This document shows positions 7,283 through 15,823 of a stretch of 45,832 nt of DNA, piece by piece. Made by a program: the position numbers and the translations under genes. The DNA is taken from assembly GCA_037441775.1 (NCBI GenBank), contig JBBIRO010000024.1, forward strand, positions 1 through 45,832. Direction: 5' to 3'. This stretch comes from CAMTWB01 sp037441775 (GTDB lineage: Bacteria; Desulfobacterota; Syntrophia; Syntrophales; CAMTWB01). The notes beneath the pieces are model-generated. The model saw only the letters and a list, made by a program, of their open reading frames with translations, made no database searches and was not told where the DNA came from. How positions within the stretch are numbered: position 1 is the first letter of the stretch; each line of letters opens with the position of its first letter.

Positions 7283-8311
7283 ATGATTGTAGTCATGAAA
7301 AAAGAAGCTACTGCGAAGCAGATTCACCAGGCAATGGACTGGATTGCGTCAGTGGGCTTTCAGACGCATGCCCTCAGGCGGTCAGAGCAAATGGTCATCG
7401 GGGTAACCGGAGAGGGTCAGGACCGATGCTGCCTGGATGCGGTATCGATCCTTTCCGGAGTGGAAAAGGCCCTTCCAATCCTCAAGCCATACAAACTGGC
7501 CAGCCGAGAATTCAAGCCGGAAGACACGGTTATTTCCTTGGGAACATTGCAGATCGGCGGCCCCGATTTTGTTGTCATGGCGGGGCCCTGCTCAGTCGAG
7601 GGTGAGGAACAGATGCTGGAGAGCGCCTTCATCGTTAAAAAAGGCGGGGCGCATATTTTGCGGGGAGGGGCCTTCAAACCGCGCACATCACCTTACAGCT
7701 TTCAGGGCCTGGAAGAAGACGGACTGAAGCTTCTGGCCAGGGCTCGGCAAAAGATACAACTACCAGTGATCACCGAGGTGGTTGATCCGGACCGGGTGGA
7801 ATTGGTGGCCGGTTACGCCGACATTCTGCAGGTCGGCGCCAGGAACGTTCAAAACTTCGCTCTGCTAAGAAGGCTGGCGAAGGTGGACCGGCCGGTACTG
7901 CTGAAGAGAGGGATGATGACTACTCTGGAGGAGCTGCTTTTAGCGGCGGAATACATCCTCTCCGGCGGCAACCAGCAGGTGATGCTTTGCGAAAGGGGAA
8001 TCCGCACCTTTGAAACAGCCACCCGCAATACCCTTGATATCAGCGCCGTTCCCGTCCTGAAGGAACTGACCCATCTGCCGGTCATTGTTGATCCCAGCCA
8101 CGCCGCGGGCAACTGGAAATATATCATCCCTTTGAGCCGTGCGGCCATGGCCGCGGGAGCGGACGGAATACTGGTTGAGGTACATCCAGAGCCCGAGCGG
8201 GCCTCCTGCGACGGGAATCAATCGTTGCGCCCGGATAGATTTTACCAGTTGATGGAAGAATTGAGAAGTATGGAACCGGTTATCAGGAAAGCGGGCCGGC
8301 AACTCATATGA
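7283..8311 (+). CDS. aroF: 3-deoxy-7-phosphoheptulonate (DAHP) synthase
   Basis: This is the first committed enzyme of aromatic synthesis, condensing phosphoenolpyruvate and erythrose 4-phosphate. The 342-residue product is the type I-beta form with an N-terminal ferredoxin-like/ACT regulatory domain (about 1-70), as in the Thermotoga maritima enzyme. The catalytic barrel has VVMAGPCSVEGEEQ, HILRGGAFKPRTSPYSFQGL, LKRGMMTT and IVDPSHAAGNW. AGGAGGG (7268-7274) eight bases upstream fixes the start. It is the first structural gene after the attenuator. The N-terminal domain suggests additional feedback inhibition of the protein by Phe or Tyr. Confidence 0.95.
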   Translation: MIVVMKKEATAKQIHQAMDWIASVGFQTHALRRSEQMVIGVTGEGQDRCCLDAVSILSGVEKALPILKPYKLASREFKPEDTVISLGTLQIGGPDFVVMAGPCSVEGEEQMLESAFIVKKGGAHILRGGAFKPRTSPYSFQGLEEDGLKLLARARQKIQLPVITEVVDPDRVELVAGYADILQVGARNVQNFALLRRLAKVDRPVLLKRGMMTTLEELLLAAEYILSGGNQQVMLCERGIRTFETATRNTLDISAVPVLKELTHLPVIVDPSHAAGNWKYIIPLSRAAMAAGADGILVEVHPEPERASCDGNQSLRPDRFYQLMEELRSMEPVIRKAGRQLI

Positions 8312-9402
8312 ATTCGATTAGCGTAAATCTGGGAAAAGACAAGTCCGCGTCCTACAATATTCAGCTTGGACATGACGTACTGGAACGTATCGGGTGGGCC
8401 ATCAAGAAGGAACATCCCGCCCGTTTCTACGTGGTGATTACCGATTCCCAGGTAAAGGCTCTCTTTGGTGACCTGTTCGTTTCCCTCTTGAGCCGTCTGG
8501 AACTCCCCACGGCAATGGTTGATTTTCCCGCCGGCGAAAAGCAGAAAACCATGGCCACCGCAATCACTATAATAGAAAAATTGGTTGCGCTAAGAGCGGA
8601 TCGCAATACGCTGATCATCGCGCTGGGCGGCGGCGTGACTGGAGACCTGGCCGGTTTCGTCGCTTCCGTTTATTTACGTTCTTTGCCGCTCATTCATATT
8701 CCCACCACTCTGGTAGCCCAGGTGGACAGCAGCATCGGTGGTAAAAACGGAGTTGATCTGCCGGCGGGAAAGAATCTCGTTGGTTCCATTTATCAACCGC
8801 GTGCGGTGTTCATTGACACCAAATTTCTCGCGAGCCTGCCGGAACGCGAGTGGAAATGCGGCCTCGCGGAGGTGGTCAAGTATGGTTTCATCGAAGGCGG
8901 CCAGTATTTGTCGTTGCTGGAAGAAAACATACCGGCATTGATGACGCGCCAAACTGCGGCCATAACCCCGATCATTGAAGGGGCCTGCCTGAGCAAGAAG
9001 GGTTTTGTAGAAATTGACGAATATGATCGAGGGGCAAGGCGTTTTCTCAATCTGGGCCATACCTTGGGACACGCCCTGGAGACCCAATCCGGATATGCCC
9101 TATCTCATGGCGAGGCAGTGGCTTTGGGAATCAGGGCGGCAATCTTGCTGTCCCAGCGACTCTACCAGCTGCCCCGGGAAGATGTCACGCGGGCGTTTGA
9201 ACTGATGGACGGGCTGGACCTTCCCGGCAAAATTTCCCCGGAGGTCGATCCGGCTGTAATCCTGGAATACCTGCGACAGGACAAAAAAAGAGAGGGTAAC
9301 AAGATAAATTTCATCCTGCTTAAGCGGCTTGGGATGCCCTTCGTAACGGGCGGCATATCCGAGACTGTTTTAATCAATACCATCGAGGAGTTAAAAAGAT
9401 GA
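8308..9402 (+). CDS. aroB: 3-dehydroquinate synthase
   Basis: AroB converts DAHP to 3-dehydroquinate using NAD and a divalent metal. The product has 364 residues, the usual size. It shows the dinucleotide-binding and active-site stretch ALGGGVTGDLAGFVAS, then IPTTLVAQVDSSIGGKNGVD, and the metal ligands in NLGHTLGHALE and LSHGEAVALG. Its ATG overlaps the aroF stop (ATGA), indicating translational coupling. Confidence 0.96.
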   Translation: MNSISVNLGKDKSASYNIQLGHDVLERIGWAIKKEHPARFYVVITDSQVKALFGDLFVSLLSRLELPTAMVDFPAGEKQKTMATAITIIEKLVALRADRNTLIIALGGGVTGDLAGFVASVYLRSLPLIHIPTTLVAQVDSSIGGKNGVDLPAGKNLVGSIYQPRAVFIDTKFLASLPEREWKCGLAEVVKYGFIEGGQYLSLLEENIPALMTRQTAAITPIIEGACLSKKGFVEIDEYDRGARRFLNLGHTLGHALETQSGYALSHGEAVALGIRAAILLSQRLYQLPREDVTRAFELMDGLDLPGKISPEVDPAVILEYLRQDKKREGNKINFILLKRLGMPFVTGGISETVLINTIEELKR

Positions 9403-10478
9403 ATCGCTGTGGCTTGGAAGAAATCCGGTCGCTTATAAGAAAAACTGACGAAGAACTGGTCGCGCTCTTAAACGAACGGGCGAGGCTCTCCAAGGATATC
9501 GGTCTGCTGAAAAACAGCCAGGGGCAACAGGTTTACGATCCTTCCCAGGAGCAACGGGTATTTGAACACCTCTTGGCCGTTAATCAAGGCCCCCTGGCAG
9601 AAAAAGCTCTTAAGGCCATCTTTCGGGAAATCATCTCCGCCTCCCGGACCTTACAGGAGCCCCTCCAAGTGTTTTGCCTGGGGCCGGAAGCTTCTTTTTC
9701 CCATCTGGCGGCGCAGCGATATTTCGGCTCCAGCAGCATTATTACCTTTGAGAACACCATCCTCGGGGTTTTTCAAGAGGCCATGAAGAAAGATGGCCGG
9801 CTGGGGGTGGTACCGATTGAAAATTCCCTGGAAGGATCGGTTAATTTGACGCTCGATGGCCTGGTCGAAACCGAGCTTAATATCCGAGCGGAGATATTGA
9901 TGAGGATAAGTCACTGCCTTTTGTCTGCGGCGGAAAGCCAGGCTGGCCTGACCAAGGTATATTCCCATCCGCAGGCTCTGGCCCAATGCCAGGGGTGGTT
10001 GAAAACCAATCTTCCCAACTGCCGGCTCATCGCTACGGAAAGCACTGCCGCCGCCGCCCAAATGATAGCGGGCGATATTCAGAGCGCCGCCATCGGCAGC
10101 TTCCTCGCCGCTGGTCGCTACAGCCTAAACGTTTTACAGGAGGGAATCGAGGATAATGGGCACAACATCACCCGCTTCCTGGTGATTGGCAGGGGGCAAT
10201 CCGCTCCCAGCGGCAACGATAAAACCTCGCTTATCTTCAGCACCGCTCATCGTCCCGGCGCTCTCCATCGGGCGCTTAATTCATTCGCCAATCGTGGGCT
10301 GAACCTGTTGAAGATTCAGTCTCATCCGATAAAAGGCCGGCTTTGGGAATACCTTTTTTTCGTGGACTTTGCGGGCCACGTTGACAACGGCGTCTCCGCT
10401 GAATGCCTGGCGGAATTGTCGAACCACACCACCCTGCTCAAAATACTGGGTTCCTATCCCCATGGGGAGGTAATATAA
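9399..10478 (+). CDS. pheA: Chorismate mutase / prephenate dehydratase (P-protein)
   Basis: The bifunctional 359-residue product makes prephenate from chorismate and then phenylpyruvate. Residues 1-85 are an AroQ-type mutase helix domain (IRKTDEELVALLNERARLS). About 90-270 is the dehydratase (FCLGPEASFSHLAAQRYFG; the catalytic TRF in NITRFLVIG). About 280-355 is an ACT domain (RPGALHRALNSFANRGLNL). The Phe-binding ACT motif usually written ESRP reads QSHP here, which may change feedback inhibition. It overlaps aroB by ATGA. Confidence 0.94.
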   Translation: MNRCGLEEIRSLIRKTDEELVALLNERARLSKDIGLLKNSQGQQVYDPSQEQRVFEHLLAVNQGPLAEKALKAIFREIISASRTLQEPLQVFCLGPEASFSHLAAQRYFGSSSIITFENTILGVFQEAMKKDGRLGVVPIENSLEGSVNLTLDGLVETELNIRAEILMRISHCLLSAAESQAGLTKVYSHPQALAQCQGWLKTNLPNCRLIATESTAAAAQMIAGDIQSAAIGSFLAAGRYSLNVLQEGIEDNGHNITRFLVIGRGQSAPSGNDKTSLIFSTAHRPGALHRALNSFANRGLNLLKIQSHPIKGRLWEYLFFVDFAGHVDNGVSAECLAELSNHTTLLKILGSYPHGEVI

Positions 10479-11386
10479 TGATTTCTTTCGATAAAGCTGC
10501 CTTGAACGTTGTCGAAAAGGTGAGGGGGGTGGATTACCCCGCCACCCTGAATCCGATGGCCTTAAACCGGGAATATTTTGCCCTTTTTGGCAAACCGGTG
10601 GGGCACAGCCTCTCGCCCCTGATGCACAACGCCGCAATGACTGATCTTAAGTACCGGGGATACTATTTCGCCTTTCAGGTGGAAAACCTGCCCGCCGCCG
10701 TCCAGGGCGTAAGAGGATTGGGGTTGCGGGGGGTCAGTGTCACCATGCCCTTTAAAGAAGAGGTCATGTCTCACTTAGATGAAATAGATCCGGCCGCGGC
10801 GCAAATTGGTGCGGTCAACACGATTATAAATGACCAGGGATGTCTTAAGGGCTACAATACCGACTGGTTGGGGCTGGTTGAGAGTATCGAGGAGCATTTC
10901 AATATTTCCGGCAAGGTTGTTCTTATTTTAGGAACCGGCGGGGCCGCCCGGGCGGCAATCTACGGGATCAGCACCAGGGGCGGGTTTCCCCTCCTGGCGG
11001 GCAGAAACAAGGATAAAACCATGGCCATGGCGGGGGAGTGGCGGATACCATTTGTTGGTATTGAGGATGTGCCCCGCGTCAAGGCCGATGTTCTGATCAA
11101 CACCACACCCATCGGCATGGCGCCTGAGATCGGCGTTTCCCCGCTGCCGAAGGAGGCGCCGGGAAACTTCCCCTGGGTTATGGACATGATTTACCGTCCC
11201 GTGGAGACCCAGCTTTTGAAAGATGCCCGGGAAGCCGGCTCGGCGGTTATCGATGGGCTGGGGATGTTCATAAATCAGGGGGTCGCGCAGTTTAAACTTT
11301 GGACCGACCTGGAGCCGTCAAAACCTTTTTTAAAGAGGGTTCTGGATAGAAGGTTGCGCCGAGAGATCCAGGGAGAAGGAAAATGA
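10478..11386 (+). CDS. aroE: Shikimate dehydrogenase
   Basis: AroE reduces 3-dehydroshikimate to shikimate with NADPH. The 302-residue product has FALFGKPVGHSLSPLMHNAAM, the catalytic lysine in VSVTMPFKEEV, the aspartate in GYNTDWLGL and the nucleotide loop GTGGAARAA. It carries about 30 residues before the usual N-terminus. The start at 10478 is nevertheless supported by GGGGAGG seven bases upstream and by a one-base overlap with the pheA stop; the next internal ATG (10556) has no ribosome binding site. It has no fused dehydroquinase domain. Confidence 0.95.
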   Translation: MISFDKAALNVVEKVRGVDYPATLNPMALNREYFALFGKPVGHSLSPLMHNAAMTDLKYRGYYFAFQVENLPAAVQGVRGLGLRGVSVTMPFKEEVMSHLDEIDPAAAQIGAVNTIINDQGCLKGYNTDWLGLVESIEEHFNISGKVVLILGTGGAARAAIYGISTRGGFPLLAGRNKDKTMAMAGEWRIPFVGIEDVPRVKADVLINTTPIGMAPEIGVSPLPKEAPGNFPWVMDMIYRPVETQLLKDAREAGSAVIDGLGMFINQGVAQFKLWTDLEPSKPFLKRVLDRRLRREIQGEGK

Positions 11387-12639
11387 GAGAAATTAAACCC
11401 AAGAAGTACATCCGGGCCACACTCAGAGTCCCCGGCTCCAAGAGCTACACCCAGCGCGCCCTGGCAATAGCGGCTCTGGCCAAAGGAACTTCGGTACTTT
11501 CGGGAGGACTGATATCCGAAGACACACTCTTATTAATTGACGCCCTCAGGGGGCTGGGTGTGGAAATATCAATTAATTCCGGAACGATTACCGTTTGCGG
11601 CAGCGGCGGCGCCCTGGCCGCGCCGCCGCATGATATCTACTTGGGCAACAACGGCACGGCCTTGCGCTTCCTGACTACAATGAGCGCGCTGACCTCGGGA
11701 GATGTAACCTTAACCGGAGTTGCCCGCCTTCTGGAAAGACCGGTCGGGCCGCTGGTTTTGGCCTTAAGGGAACTTGGCGTCGCAATTAATTATTCGGTTC
11801 GGGAGGGTTTCCCTCCCCTGACCGTCAAAGCGGTGGGGCTCCGGGGTGGGCGAGTCAGGTTTTCTGATTTGGAAAGCAGCCAGTACATATCATCGCTCTT
11901 GATCAGCGCTCCCTACGCCCAAAAGGACATAGAGATAGAACTTGCAGGCCAGACGGCTTCCCGCCCCTATATCGCTCTTACCGTTGCCGCAATGAAAGAA
12001 TTTGGGGTTAACGTCTTAGAAATAGAACAAGGTTATCGCGTTGCAGCCGGCCAGCGCTACCGGGGAAAATCCTGCCCGATAGAGGGCGATGCATCCAGCG
12101 CTTCGTATTTTTTTCTGGCCGCCGCCCTGACTGGTGGCACGGTAGAAGTGAGCAATCTGCCGGTAGCAAGTCTGCAGGGGGATCTAAAATTTCTGGATAT
12201 TCTGACCGACCTGGGCTGCCGGGTGGAAAGGAACGGCGATGCAGTAACCGTTTACGGACGAGATCTCGCCTGCGGGGATTATCAGATCGATATGGGCGAT
12301 ATTCCCGATTTGGTTCCCACGTTGGCGGTCCTGGCCGCCTTCCGGAATGGGCAGACCCGGATCACCAACTGCGCTCATCTGAAGCACAAGGAAAGTGATC
12401 GCCTGGCAGTTTTGGCAAAAGAGCTCTCCAAAATGGGAATTTCGGCCCGCCAGACCGCAAGCGGCCTCGATATAACCGGGGGGGCACCCCGTAAAGCGAC
12501 TATTTGCGCCCACGGAGATCACCGGATTGCGATGGCTTTTGCCATCGCCGGGCTTTGTCTGTCGGGCATGAAGATAACAGGTGACGAGTCGGTAAATAAA
12601 TCATTCCCGAACTTCTGGGAGGAATTGGAAAGATTATGA
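11383..12639 (+). CDS. aroA: 5-enolpyruvylshikimate-3-phosphate synthase
   Basis: AroA transfers enolpyruvyl from phosphoenolpyruvate to shikimate 3-phosphate. The 418-residue product has the substrate-binding PGSKSYTQRALAIAAL, YLGNNGTALRFLT (canonical GNAGTALR), KESDRLAVLAKEL and HGDHRIAMAFAIAGL. The Gly-Asn-Asn-Gly-Thr variant differs from the usual Asn-Ala-Gly loop that is linked to glyphosate sensitivity. It overlaps aroE by ATGA. Confidence 0.96.
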   Translation: MREIKPKKYIRATLRVPGSKSYTQRALAIAALAKGTSVLSGGLISEDTLLLIDALRGLGVEISINSGTITVCGSGGALAAPPHDIYLGNNGTALRFLTTMSALTSGDVTLTGVARLLERPVGPLVLALRELGVAINYSVREGFPPLTVKAVGLRGGRVRFSDLESSQYISSLLISAPYAQKDIEIELAGQTASRPYIALTVAAMKEFGVNVLEIEQGYRVAAGQRYRGKSCPIEGDASSASYFFLAAALTGGTVEVSNLPVASLQGDLKFLDILTDLGCRVERNGDAVTVYGRDLACGDYQIDMGDIPDLVPTLAVLAAFRNGQTRITNCAHLKHKESDRLAVLAKELSKMGISARQTASGLDITGGAPRKATICAHGDHRIAMAFAIAGLCLSGMKITGDESVNKSFPNFWEELERL

Positions 12640-13229
12640 ATGTAATAATCATTGGACATCGCGGCAGTGGTAAAACATCGGTCGGGGCGGAGCTCTCAAA
12701 AAGGCTGGCCAGTCCGTTTTACGATTCGGACGTAATCATCGAAAGGGACACGGGTTGCACCATTCCCCAACTGGTGGAAATCGGGGGATGGAGTTTTTTT
12801 CGGCAGAAGGAGAGGGAGGCCATCAGCAAAATGAGCAGCCTGAAGAATTCGGTCATTGCCACCGGCGGCGGCGCGGTCATGGATTCCGACAATGCCGACC
12901 TGTTGCGGCGACTGGGGATCATCATCTGGTTGATGGCTGATGTGGAGACAATATTGCATAGACTCAAAAAGGATCAAGAGGCGGCATTATGCCGGCCTTC
13001 CCTCAACGGTGGCGACCTCTTTAGCGAAACAGCGCTTGTTTTGACTAAACGCAGTCCGATCTACCGTGATCTTGCCGATTTTGCCGTTGATACCTCAACT
13101 ATGAGCATTGAACAGGTGGTGGAAGAAATTGATGAACATCTGCAGCGCTGCGGAAAAATGATTGGAAGGAGTGCGGGCTATGGCGGGAAGCAGTTTGGGG
13201 CAGCTCTTCCGAGTGACAACCTGGGGTGA
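12636..13229 (+). CDS. aroK: Shikimate kinase
   Basis: AroK phosphorylates shikimate at the 3-hydroxyl. It has the Walker A loop GHRGSGKTSVG, the shikimate-binding DSDVIIERDTGCTI and FFRQKEREAI, and the Gly-rich ATGGGAVM. At 197 residues it is roughly 20 longer than common shikimate kinases; the extra C-terminus is encoded in the 50 bp that overlap aroC and may not be functional. It overlaps the aroA stop by ATGA. Confidence 0.94.
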   Translation: MNVIIIGHRGSGKTSVGAELSKRLASPFYDSDVIIERDTGCTIPQLVEIGGWSFFRQKEREAISKMSSLKNSVIATGGGAVMDSDNADLLRRLGIIIWLMADVETILHRLKKDQEAALCRPSLNGGDLFSETALVLTKRSPIYRDLADFAVDTSTMSIEQVVEEIDEHLQRCGKMIGRSAGYGGKQFGAALPSDNLG

Positions 13230-14259
13230 ATCGCATGGGCCGGCCCTGGGCGCCATTGTGGAAGGAACTCCCGCCGGCCTGGGCCTCGAAGCAGCAGAAA
13301 TCCAGAGGGAGTTGGCCTCAAGAAGGCCGGGCCTGATCTCTTCCGCTTCTCCCCGCCGCGAAGAAGACTGCGTGGAAATCCTTGCCGGCGTCTTTGAGGG
13401 GAAGACCACGGGCAGTCCCATTTCGCTCATTATCTACAACCGGGATGTTAAAAGCGCAGATTACGAAGAACTGAGGGACATAATTCGGCCCGGGCATGGC
13501 GATTACGGCTACTTCCAAAAATACGGCATCCGGGATCACCGGGGCGGCGGCCGTTCTTCGGCCCGGGAGACGGCGGCCCGGGTGGCCGCTGGCGCGGTTG
13601 CGGGAAAGATTATTGCCGCCGCGGGGATTGAGGTGCTGGGCTACACGAAAGCTATCGGCGAACTGGAAATCCCAAAAGAAGTGGCCTTAAGCCACAACTT
13701 AACTATGGAGGACATTCGTCGTTATCCGCTCTTTTGCCCGGATTTGACCACCGCCGAACTGATGAAAGAGCTCCTCTCCCAGGCCCGTGCGGCCGGTGAT
13801 TCCCTGGGTGGCGTGGTGGAGATTTTAGTGCGGGGATGCCCACCCGGCCTGGGAGAGCCGGTTTTTCACAAGCTGGACGCCGACCTGGCTGGAGCTCTGA
13901 TGAGCGTTGGTTCGGTCAAGGCAGTGGAAATTGGAGATGGATTTGCGCTGGCCAAAATGCAAGGATCAGAGGCCAATGACCAGATGACCAAAGAGGGTTT
14001 TATCTCCAACCATGCCGGCGGTATCCTGGGAGGCATCAGCACTGGTCAGGAGATTGTTCTCCGAGTGGGTTGTAAGCCGATACCTTCTATTAACCTGCCC
14101 CAAAGGACCGTAGATGTGTCAGGAAGGGAAAGGGAAATCACCATCAAGGGCCGGCATGACGTCTCGGTGCTGCCGCGTATTGTGCCCGTATGTGTGGCCA
14201 TGGTGAAGATCGTCCTGGCGGATCATCTGCTGATGCAAAGGTCAGCCCGATGGGAATAA
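13180..14259 (+). CDS. aroC: Chorismate synthase
   Basis: This FMN-dependent enzyme converts 5-enolpyruvylshikimate 3-phosphate to chorismate. The 359-residue product begins MAGSSLGQLFRVTTWGESHG and contains RPGHGDYGYFQKYGIRDHRG, GRSSARETAARVAAGAVA and GGILGGISTGQEIVLRV, all family signatures. A TTG six codons upstream is open, but GAAGGAG eight bases before the ATG at 13180 decides the start. The gene overlaps aroK by 50 bp, which is unusual beside the 1-10-bp overlaps elsewhere in this operon. Confidence 0.95.
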   Translation: MAGSSLGQLFRVTTWGESHGPALGAIVEGTPAGLGLEAAEIQRELASRRPGLISSASPRREEDCVEILAGVFEGKTTGSPISLIIYNRDVKSADYEELRDIIRPGHGDYGYFQKYGIRDHRGGGRSSARETAARVAAGAVAGKIIAAAGIEVLGYTKAIGELEIPKEVALSHNLTMEDIRRYPLFCPDLTTAELMKELLSQARAAGDSLGGVVEILVRGCPPGLGEPVFHKLDADLAGALMSVGSVKAVEIGDGFALAKMQGSEANDQMTKEGFISNHAGGILGGISTGQEIVLRVGCKPIPSINLPQRTVDVSGREREITIKGRHDVSVLPRIVPVCVAMVKIVLADHLLMQRSARWE

Positions 14260-15017
14260 AAATAGCAATAATCGGCGGAACAGGAGGAATTGGCCGGTGG
14301 TTTGCGGACTTCCTTAGCCGCGATGGTTATTCGGTGCAGGTGGTGGGCCGATCGGAAAAGCCTGACCCGCTGCGCTTAGCCGCTACTTCGGATGTGGTAA
14401 TTATCAGCGTTCCCATGGCGGCAACCGAAGAGACCATCGCCCGGATTGGCCCGCACCTGAAAAAAAACGCCTTGTTCATGGATCTCACTTCCGTGAAGGA
14501 TGCGCCGGTTGCGGCGATGCTTACGGCAAGTTGCTCCGAAGTGATCGGTTGCCACCCCCTTTTCGGGCCGACGGCTGTGACTATTGCCGGACAGAATGTC
14601 ATTATCTGTCCCGCCCGCGGGGAAAGGTGGCTTGCCTGGTGGAAAAAGCTGCTTGCCGATCGGGGGGCGCTGATAACCGAAATGGAACCGGGGGAGCACG
14701 ACCGGCTGATGGCCATCATCCAGGGACTGAATCACTTAAATACCCTGGCCATGGGTATGGTATTGCGAAAAAAAAACATTGTGCTGCCCCAGCTTCAGCA
14801 CTTGACCACCCCTCTTTTCAACGCCAAGACCACAATTTTAGAGCGGTTGCTTACGGGCAACGCGGCCCTGTATGCGGACCTTATGACCCAAAACAGGTAT
14901 CTTGGCGAGTTAGTGGACCTCTACGAAGCTGCCCTCCGGGAATTAAAAGTTAAGATCGCCGCGCGTGATAGGGAGGGACTTGCGGCCATTTTGGCGGATT
15001 CAAAACGGATCTTGTGA
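14250..15017 (+). CDS. tyrA: Prephenate/arogenate dehydrogenase (TyrA)
   Basis: The 255-residue product starts with a Rossmann motif (IAIIGGTGGIGRWFADFL) and carries the TyrA signatures MDLTSVKDAPV and GCHPLFGPTA. It would oxidatively decarboxylate prephenate or arogenate towards tyrosine. It is a short, single-domain TyrA with no fused mutase (present in pheA) and no clear ACT domain, so feedback control may rest on transcription. The ATG at 14250 overlaps the aroC end by 10 bp; longer in-frame starts fall inside aroC. It is the last gene of the operon. Confidence 0.9.
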   Translation: MGIKIAIIGGTGGIGRWFADFLSRDGYSVQVVGRSEKPDPLRLAATSDVVIISVPMAATEETIARIGPHLKKNALFMDLTSVKDAPVAAMLTASCSEVIGCHPLFGPTAVTIAGQNVIICPARGERWLAWWKKLLADRGALITEMEPGEHDRLMAIIQGLNHLNTLAMGMVLRKKNIVLPQLQHLTTPLFNAKTTILERLLTGNAALYADLMTQNRYLGELVDLYEAALRELKVKIAARDREGLAAILADSKRIL

Positions 15018-15032
15018 GTCAAACAGGTCGGT

Positions 15033-15095
15033 TTCGTAAAAAGGTCAAAAGCCCGCTCTCCCCTGAAGGAAGAGGGCTTGCGGTAATGGTAATTG
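15033..15095 (+). repeat. Hairpin repeat family B, copy 2
   Basis: The segment tcgtaaaaaggtcaaaagcc, then a CT-rich arm, a short loop and agagggcttgcggtaatgg, matches the copies at 2696-2760 and 22138-22205. It begins 15 bp after the tyrA stop and its hairpin may serve as the 3' end of the aro transcript, although no U-tract follows it. The rest of the gap to 15371 holds no gene, tRNA or clear signal that I can see. Confidence 0.6.
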
Positions 15096-15370
15096 CAGTT
15101 GTTAATTCTGGTGTTTCGGCCCCTTTTATCGCCTCCCCCGTCTGCAGTGCCGGCACAGGCTGGCTCAAGGGAGTTGGGGAGTCAAAGTTTTCGCGCCCCG
15201 CCTGTCAAGCTGTCTGGCCGCCAGTAACCGAATAGCCGCGTTAGCTTTGAAATGGTTGCCACCCGCGGTTTATTGTGGTACTAAGGCCCCCAACGCCCTG
15301 ATCTTAGATGTTCCGTGAAGAATTCGGCAGAACGCACTTTTTGGAAGACTCGGCTTAGCATGAGGTGCTA

Positions 15371-15733
15371 TTGCAAAAAACAGCTATATCTCGCTTTCTC
15401 CCCTGGTGGCCGCCTTTTCTTTTCTGGCTGATTCTCCTGGTCTGGATTTCCTTAACGCCTTCTCCTCCGCGCCTCGAAGCTTATTTTTTCACCTGGGACA
15501 AGTTGCAGCACGCCCTCGCCTATGGGCTATTGACGTTTCTTGCCGGAATGGCGTTCGATGTCTTCCCCGTGAAAAAGAGCGGGCGTTGGGCTTTTATTTT
15601 CGCCACGCTGTGCGGGGGATTTCTGGAGGTTGCCCAAGGCATGCTGACGGAGATTCGAGCAGCTGAAATTGGCGATTTTTTAGCTAATGTGGCCGGGTCG
15701 GCAATGGTGTATTTTTTTTTAAGAAAAGTTTAA
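15371..15733 (+). CDS. VanZ-like small membrane protein
   Basis: A protein of about 120 residues with four predicted membrane segments (FLFWLILLVWISL; ALAYGLLTFLAGMAF; WAFIFATLCGGFLEVAQG; FLANVAGSAMVYFFL). The spacing of TWDKLQHALAYGLLTF and the polar EVAQG...AEIGDFLANVAGS is typical of the VanZ-like family, found in teicoplanin-resistance clusters and widely elsewhere with unknown function. The start is uncertain: TTG at 15371 has GAGG five bases upstream, while GTG at 15365 has none. It stands alone between the aro operon and typA. Confidence 0.75.
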   Translation: MQKTAISRFLPWWPPFLFWLILLVWISLTPSPPRLEAYFFTWDKLQHALAYGLLTFLAGMAFDVFPVKKSGRWAFIFATLCGGFLEVAQGMLTEIRAAEIGDFLANVAGSAMVYFFLRKV

Positions 15734-15792
15734 GCCGCGGCCTTGCCAATACTCTTCCTTTTCGTCATCAGGAAGAGGCAAACTCACAATGA

Positions 15793-15808
15793 AGCCCGGC
15801 AACGGGCT
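15793..15808 (+). promoter_or_regulatory. GNRA-type hairpin before typA
   Basis: AGCCCG-GCAA-CGGGCT forms a perfect 6-bp stem closed by a GNRA tetraloop, ending about 15 bases before the typA start. It has no U-tract, so it is not a terminator; it might affect mRNA stability or ribosome loading. The evidence is only structural. Confidence 0.35.
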
Positions 15809-15823
15809 AGCAGAAGGGATTTT

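Noticed and set aside
15096..15370. tRNA or structured RNA gene in the gap before the VanZ-like gene
   Set aside because: I looked for cloverleaf-like arms, a CCA end and known riboswitch motifs and found none.
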